From NCBI RefSeq assembly GCF_014649375.1, contig NZ_BMSX01000009.1, positions 124,001 to 188,000 on the forward strand: a stretch of 64,000 nt of DNA. The letters are read 5' to 3'. Source of the DNA: Streptomyces aurantiogriseus (GTDB taxonomy: Bacteria; Actinomycetota; Actinomycetes; Streptomycetales; Streptomycetaceae). Below the pieces are notes generated by a model. That model worked only from the letters and a program-made list of their open reading frames with translations. It did no database searches and was not told where the DNA came from. Shown one piece after another: positions 60,300 to 64,000 of this stretch (position 1 is the stretch's first letter; every line of letters begins with the position of its first letter). The translations under genes and the position numbers were made by a program.

Positions 60300-61040
60300 T
60301 CAGTTGAGACTCGTCGGCCCGCGCGTGAGTTCCGCCGCGGGCAGCGAGGGCAGGCTACGGAGGATGGCCGTCTCCGCGCGCAGCAGTTTCAGCTCGTCGC
60401 GCAGGCGCGAGGCGGTGTCCGGGGCCTGGAGCAGCCGCTGCTTGGTCGGCGTGTCGAGCATCATCGCCGCCGCCACCAGGTACGACACCACGGACGGCTC
60501 GTCCGGCAGGTCGGCGCCGGTGGCCAGGGACCGCTCCCGGGCGCCCGCGAGCCGCTTCTGGTACTGGCGGAAGGCCCGCAGGACGCCCTCCGCGAGCGCG
60601 CCCGCCTCGTCGCCCGGGTCCTCCGGCAGTTCCTGGAGCTCCGCCGTCAGGAACGGGCCGGAGGCGTCCACCGACAGCAGCCGTACCCGGGTCGTGCCGG
60701 TCGCCAGCACCTCGAAGGTGCCGTCGGCCCGCTCCCGGATCGTCGCCGCGTCGGCGACACACCCGACCCCGTGGAACGCCTTGACCGGGTCGTCGCCGAA
60801 GCCGGCCGCCGGACCCCGCTCGGGCAGTGCCGTCGGGTCGGGCATGCCGGGTGCGCTGGGCGCCACCTCGTGGCCGTCGCGGATCGCCACGACGGCGAAC
60901 CGGCGCGGTTCCTCCTCGGGGGTCTTCAGCAGATCGCGCATGAGGGCGCGATAGCGCTCCTCGAAGACGTTGAGCGGGAGCACCAGCCCCGGGAACAGCA
61001 CCGAGTTCAGGGGGAAGAGCGGCAGCCGGACGATGGTCAC
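60300..61040 (-). CDS. LON N-terminal (substrate-binding) domain protein
   Basis: A 246-residue stand-alone LON domain (PF02190-type) starting MTIVRLPLFPLNSVLFPG, followed by LVLPLNVFEERYRALM and the beta-rich PUA-like fold, then helices with LPDEPSVVSYLVAAAM near residue 179 and ETAILRSLPSLPA. It has neither the AAA ATPase nor the Ser-Lys protease domain of Lon. Such proteins may bind unfolded protein or act as adaptors. GTG start at 61040, 11 bases after the upstream gene. Confidence 0.92.
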   Translation of the reverse strand: MTIVRLPLFPLNSVLFPGLVLPLNVFEERYRALMRDLLKTPEEEPRRFAVVAIRDGHEVAPSAPGMPDPTALPERGPAAGFGDDPVKAFHGVGCVADAATIRERADGTFEVLATGTTRVRLLSVDASGPFLTAELQELPEDPGDEAGALAEGVLRAFRQYQKRLAGARERSLATGADLPDEPSVVSYLVAAAMMLDTPTKQRLLQAPDTASRLRDELKLLRAETAILRSLPSLPAAELTRGPTSLN

Positions 61041-61051
61041 GACGCAGAAGC

Positions 61052-62089
61052 CTAGTGGTCCCCGGGGTACGCGTGTTCCCCGTGCCCGTTCCCCGGACGC
61101 GACGGGGGCTGTCCGGGCAGTCCCGAGAGCACGGCGTCACGCACGGCCAGGAAGTGCCCGAGCGGGTCGTCCGACAGCCGGCCCCAGGGGAAGGAGGTGG
61201 CGTACGGGCCGATCAGGCGCAGCTGGACGAGGGCTTCCTCGCGGCGGCCGAGGCGGACCAGGACGTACGTCAGCAGGTTGCGGATCTCGGCGGGCCACGG
61301 GTCGGAGCCGGGGAAGCGGGCGGAGAGGGCGCAGGCCCGGTCGGCGGCGGCCTCGAGGCGCTCGCGGGGCACCTCGGGTCCGCAGCCGTCGGTGAGGTAG
61401 GCGAAGGCCGCCCGCACCGGCAGCGCCTGCACCAGGGAGCCCGCCGGAGCGTCCTGCGCGGCGCGGTCGGCGAAGTCGAAGCACTCGCGGTGGGAGCCGT
61501 GCCACGACTCGGCCAGGTAGCGCTTGGCGGCCACATGGCAGCCGTAGTGGTGCGGGGCGCGGCGGACCGCGGCCGCCCACAGCTCCTCGAAGTACTTGTG
61601 CCCGGCGCCCGCCCCGCGCGCGTGGTCCAGGGCGATCCGCCACGGCACCGGGTCGCGCACGTCGCTCTGCGCGGCCGCCGTGATCAACGGGCTGACCTCG
61701 CGCAGCAGCTCGGCCCGGGCGGGCGACTGCCAGGCGCGGTCCACGGCGAGCTGGGCGGCGACCAGCAGCACGCCCGGGTCGCGCGGGGCGGCGGCGCGCC
61801 ACTCCTCGAACCACTCCGGGCGCGAGCCCGCGAAGGACGCCAGCCGCGTCACGTACCGGTCGCGGTACTCCCACTCGGCTCGCTCGCGGGTGCCGGCCAG
61901 CAGCGCTGCGGCGGCTTGGTACGCGCCCCGCCCGGCCGCGACCAGCGCGGGTCCGAGGCGGTCGTCGGGCACGTCGAGGAGCACCTCGTCGTCGGCCGGG
62001 AGCCCTGCGACGGGGTGGGGGGCGGCGTTCCGCGCCCGCCAGGACGTGGCCGTCCGGGAGGCACGGATGAAGGGGGGCAGCAGAGCCAT
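61052..62089 (-). CDS. Uncharacterised helical-repeat (TPR-like) protein
   Basis: I take MALLPPFIRASRTAT (62089) as the start, 345 residues; MADRRLF at 62122 is an alternative. The sequence is almost wholly helical, with regular Ala/Leu/Trp-rich helix pairs (e.g. HKYFEELWAAAVRRAPHHYG, and the stretch with IRNLLTYVLVRLGRREEAL), like TPR or SEL1-type solenoids. No catalytic motif or membrane segment. It leads a tight minus-strand unit with the LON-domain and YbaK genes. Function unknown; a scaffold role is a guess from the fold. Confidence 0.8.
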   Translation of the reverse strand: MALLPPFIRASRTATSWRARNAAPHPVAGLPADDEVLLDVPDDRLGPALVAAGRGAYQAAAALLAGTRERAEWEYRDRYVTRLASFAGSRPEWFEEWRAAAPRDPGVLLVAAQLAVDRAWQSPARAELLREVSPLITAAAQSDVRDPVPWRIALDHARGAGAGHKYFEELWAAAVRRAPHHYGCHVAAKRYLAESWHGSHRECFDFADRAAQDAPAGSLVQALPVRAAFAYLTDGCGPEVPRERLEAAADRACALSARFPGSDPWPAEIRNLLTYVLVRLGRREEALVQLRLIGPYATSFPWGRLSDDPLGHFLAVRDAVLSGLPGQPPSRPGNGHGEHAYPGDH

Positions 62090-62128
62090 GGTTTTGCCAT
62101 TGAAAAGCCGCCGGTCGGCCATGCGCCA

Positions 62129-62147
62129 GGGGGTAAGGCAAACCTGA
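62129..62147. promoter_or_regulatory. Weak iron-box-like sequence
   Basis: GGGGGTAAGGCAAACCTGA matches 13 of 19 positions of the DmdR/IdeR iron-box consensus as I remember it (TTAGGTTAGGCTAACCTAA), mainly in the right half. It lies 40 bases before the start of the TPR-like gene. Nothing in the operon is iron-related, so this may be chance. Confidence 0.25.
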
Positions 62148-62246
62148 GGAAAGTTGTACGCCGCCGGGTCAAGGACAGGTAAAACGTGGCTGCTCCTCAC
62201 CTGGCGACGGGTCGAACAGCCCTTCGCTCACCCGGCCGGTCCGGTG

Positions 62247-63824
62247 TCAGTTTCGCCGCAGCAACCGCGTCGTCCCGGCCGCCACCGTCGTCGCCAGGAT
62301 CCAGCCCAGCAAAATCATCGCCGCCTGCAGCCACTGCCAGCCGCCGTGCAGCCGCCACTGGCCGGCCTGGCCCAGGTCGATCACGGGAAGCAGCAGGTCG
62401 AGGGCGTACAGCGCCGGGTTCCAGGGCGGATGCCCCTCACGGTTGACGGGCGGATGGTCGGCGCGCGCGAAGGCCAGGGAACTCGCCGCCCACAGCACCG
62501 CCATCCACACCGCGGCCCGGCCCGGCCGGTACCCGTAGGCGACCGTCCAGTCCTGCGCGTACCCCCAGAGCTTCCCGGCCGGCGGCAGGGTCTCGCGGCG
62601 GCGCCGCTGCTTGGCGAGCAGCACCTCGCGGGCGTCCTCGTCCTCCCCGCCCGCCCGCAGCACGGCCGCCAGCCGCTCGTACGGCTCCGGGTTGTACTCG
62701 GCGGTCGCGGCGGCCACCCAGTCCAGCCGCTCCGCCAGGGGGAACGGGCCCTGCGGGACCAGATTCTCGTACGTGAAGCCGCCCATGTGCAGATTGCCGG
62801 GGCCCGGCCAGGCGCTCGCGCGGTCCACCAGGTTGACCACCCGCGCCCCCGACAGGACCACCTTGCCGCGCTGCGGCTGCTCTCCGAGGAAGCGCAGCTC
62901 GGGCGTCTGCACCCGGCGCAGCGACAGCTCCTGCTCGTCGGTGAGGACGAACCGGGCCCGCTCCAGGTCGACGGCGTCCCCGAACCGCCCGTCGTCCAGC
63001 CGCACCCCGCCCCGGCACTCGAAGCGCTGGACGCGTGTCCCGCGCGCGGGCGTCGTGCCGTACGGCGCCTGGCCCCCGACACCGGCCGGGGTCAGGTACA
63101 GGGAGCGCTCCACCGTCAGCTGGGGCGCGTTGAGCGCGAACCGGGTGTACGGGTTGGCCAGCCGGGCCCCGCGCAGGCTCAGCGACACGCCGATCTTGGC
63201 GCTGCGCAGCCGCAGCTCGCCGTGCGACTCGAGCAGCTCCGCCTGGAGGTCCTGGCCGACGGTCAGGCCGTCGGCGGAGACCGAGCGGCCGGTGCGGTCG
63301 CGGTAGACGACCGCCATGTTGAGCAGCAGGTCCGTGCCGATGTGCGCGTCGGTGAGCCGGACGCCGTTGTGGAAGCGGCAGCGGGGCAGATGCAGATCGC
63401 CCTCCGTCTGCAGCCGGGCGGCCTCCAGCCGCGGCACCGAGCAGTCCACCATGCGCAAAGTCGTCACCCGCGCCTCCGGCAGCAGCACGTCCCGCTCGAA
63501 CCGGCAGCGCTTCAGCTCCAGGTACGGCACCACCGTGCCGCCCGCGAGGTCGAGCGTGCCGCTGATCTGCACGCCGACCAGCTTGAGGGAGGACACCCGG
63601 CCGGCGAGCGCGGGCGGGCCGTCCAGCAGCAGCCAGGCCACGATCCGGGCCCGTACCGTCCGCGCCTCGCCCCACGGATGCCCGCCGTGCGGGTCGTCGA
63701 CGACCGTGTCCCCGCTGCTGAGGTCGTACACGGTGCCGTTGCGGAAGGCCTGCCACATGCCGGCCTCGGCGGCGGTCAGGTCCTCCGGCAGGTCCCCGGC
63801 GTCGATGCCGGTCCCCTCCGTCAC
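62247..63824 (-). CDS. Beta-solenoid membrane protein ('membrane-associated oxidoreductase')
   Basis: A 525-residue protein with a strong ribosome site (GAGGAGG) before the GTG at 63824. Residues ~45-350 are a series of short beta repeats (e.g. LKLVGVQISGTLDLAGGTV, LKRCRFERDVLLPEA) resembling pentapeptide or bactofilin-like solenoids. Residues ~370-420 are helical. Two or three membrane segments end the protein (about residues 448-465, 480-495 and 503-518). Streptomyces homologues are usually named membrane-associated oxidoreductases, but I see no Rossmann fold, CxxC or other redox motif. Function unknown. Confidence 0.82.
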   Translation of the reverse strand: MTEGTGIDAGDLPEDLTAAEAGMWQAFRNGTVYDLSSGDTVVDDPHGGHPWGEARTVRARIVAWLLLDGPPALAGRVSSLKLVGVQISGTLDLAGGTVVPYLELKRCRFERDVLLPEARVTTLRMVDCSVPRLEAARLQTEGDLHLPRCRFHNGVRLTDAHIGTDLLLNMAVVYRDRTGRSVSADGLTVGQDLQAELLESHGELRLRSAKIGVSLSLRGARLANPYTRFALNAPQLTVERSLYLTPAGVGGQAPYGTTPARGTRVQRFECRGGVRLDDGRFGDAVDLERARFVLTDEQELSLRRVQTPELRFLGEQPQRGKVVLSGARVVNLVDRASAWPGPGNLHMGGFTYENLVPQGPFPLAERLDWVAAATAEYNPEPYERLAAVLRAGGEDEDAREVLLAKQRRRRETLPPAGKLWGYAQDWTVAYGYRPGRAAVWMAVLWAASSLAFARADHPPVNREGHPPWNPALYALDLLLPVIDLGQAGQWRLHGGWQWLQAAMILLGWILATTVAAGTTRLLRRN

Positions 63825-63933
63825 GCTGCTCGTTCCTCCTCAAACCCAGGTGTCCCGCACAACCGTTCATGCCCGCTGAGTGACGCCCCGAACGCTATTC
63901 GTGAGGGCGATCTTCCGGATCCCGCCACGTTCT

Positions 63934-63950
63934 GTATCAGCCATTGATAC
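63934..63950. promoter_or_regulatory. GTATCA/TGATAC inverted repeat before the last gene
   Basis: GTATCA and TGATAC are perfect 6 bp arms around GCCAT, in an A/T-richer patch 42 bases before the GTG of the last gene. It may be an operator of the downstream operon. Confidence 0.4.
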
Positions 63951-63991
63951 GTGCCGACGACCTCCGATGCCGGTCTGAGAGAATTGACCAC

Positions 63992-64000
63992 GTGATCTCC
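63992..64000 (+). CDS. hisD: First codons of a gene, probably histidinol dehydrogenase hisD
   Basis: GTG-ATC-TCC at the right edge reads MIS, with GAGAGA 14 to 9 bases upstream. Streptomyces HisD proteins begin MISRIDLRG, and the gene order here (NYN nuclease, YbaK, LON-domain, TPR-like, beta-solenoid) leads to the his operon in S. coelicolor as I remember it. Only three codons are visible, so the identity is inference. Confidence 0.45.

Overview
The window is about 72% G+C, uses GTG and TTG starts freely, and has strongly G/C-biased third codon positions. Its gene order is that of the Streptomyces division and cell wall (dcw) region: SepF, YggT and DivIVA follow FtsZ, mraZ is absent, and a MoxR/DUF58/transglutaminase operon lies upstream of RsmH. 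I read it as a Streptomyces chromosome core region. No rRNA, tRNA, CRISPR array, insertion sequence or prophage was recognised.

Layout. 1-3.7 kb: the tail of an unidentified gene, metF, a Tyr/Gln/Gly-rich membrane protein and a CrtI-like FAD oxidoreductase. 3.7-7.9 kb: a G-rich spacer, then a minus-strand operon of a degenerate ABC ATPase, a YhgE/Pip membrane protein and a TetR regulator, with a likely operator at its promoter. 7.9-10.5 kb: a solitary SAV_6107-type HEPN protein, a methyltransferase and a DUF3040 protein, closed by large terminator hairpins. 10.5-16.2 kb (minus): carbonic anhydrase, MoxR ATPase, DUF58 and TgpA-like transglutaminase. 16.3-34.5 kb (plus): rsmH, ftsL, ftsI, murE, murF, mraY, murD, ftsW, murG, ftsQ, ftsZ, pgeF, yggS, sepF, yggT and divIVA, ending in a T-tailed terminator.

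34.5-45.7 kb: a small hypothetical gene, then ileS on the minus strand behind a T-box leader (Ile specifier ATC, TGGTACCGCG bulge, sequestered ribosome site) and with an altered GAHH signature. Next come a Lys/Ala-rich DksA/TraR fusion, lspA, an RluA-family pseudouridine synthase, a GNAT acetyltransferase, a cation/proton antiporter and a MscS channel. 45.8-51.3 kb: dienelactone-hydrolase-like protein, Tat-exported PhoD, DsbA-like thioredoxin, a membrane protein and DUF2252. 51.4-56.7 kb: dnaE, a 55-residue basic protein and an NYN-domain nuclease. 56.8-64 kb: a two-gene ABC exporter, a DUF2567-like membrane protein, an apparent AraC-type regulator relic, YbaK, a LON-domain protein, two uncharacterised proteins, and the first codons of what is probably hisD.

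How the genes work together. The central block makes lipid II precursors (MurE, MurF, MurD, MraY, MurG), polymerises septal wall (FtsW/FtsI) and builds the divisome (FtsZ, SepF, FtsQ, FtsL), with DivIVA for polar growth. The flanks carry housekeeping genes plus several poorly characterised ones. The most notable observations are the GAHH signature together with T-box control of ileS, the conserved-looking but catalytically degenerate ATPase paired with YhgE/Pip, a Gly/Arg-rich hairpin insertion in MurE, the dense GACAC motifs before ftsZ, and the DksA-histone-like fusion. I did not identify a clear-cut new multigene system.
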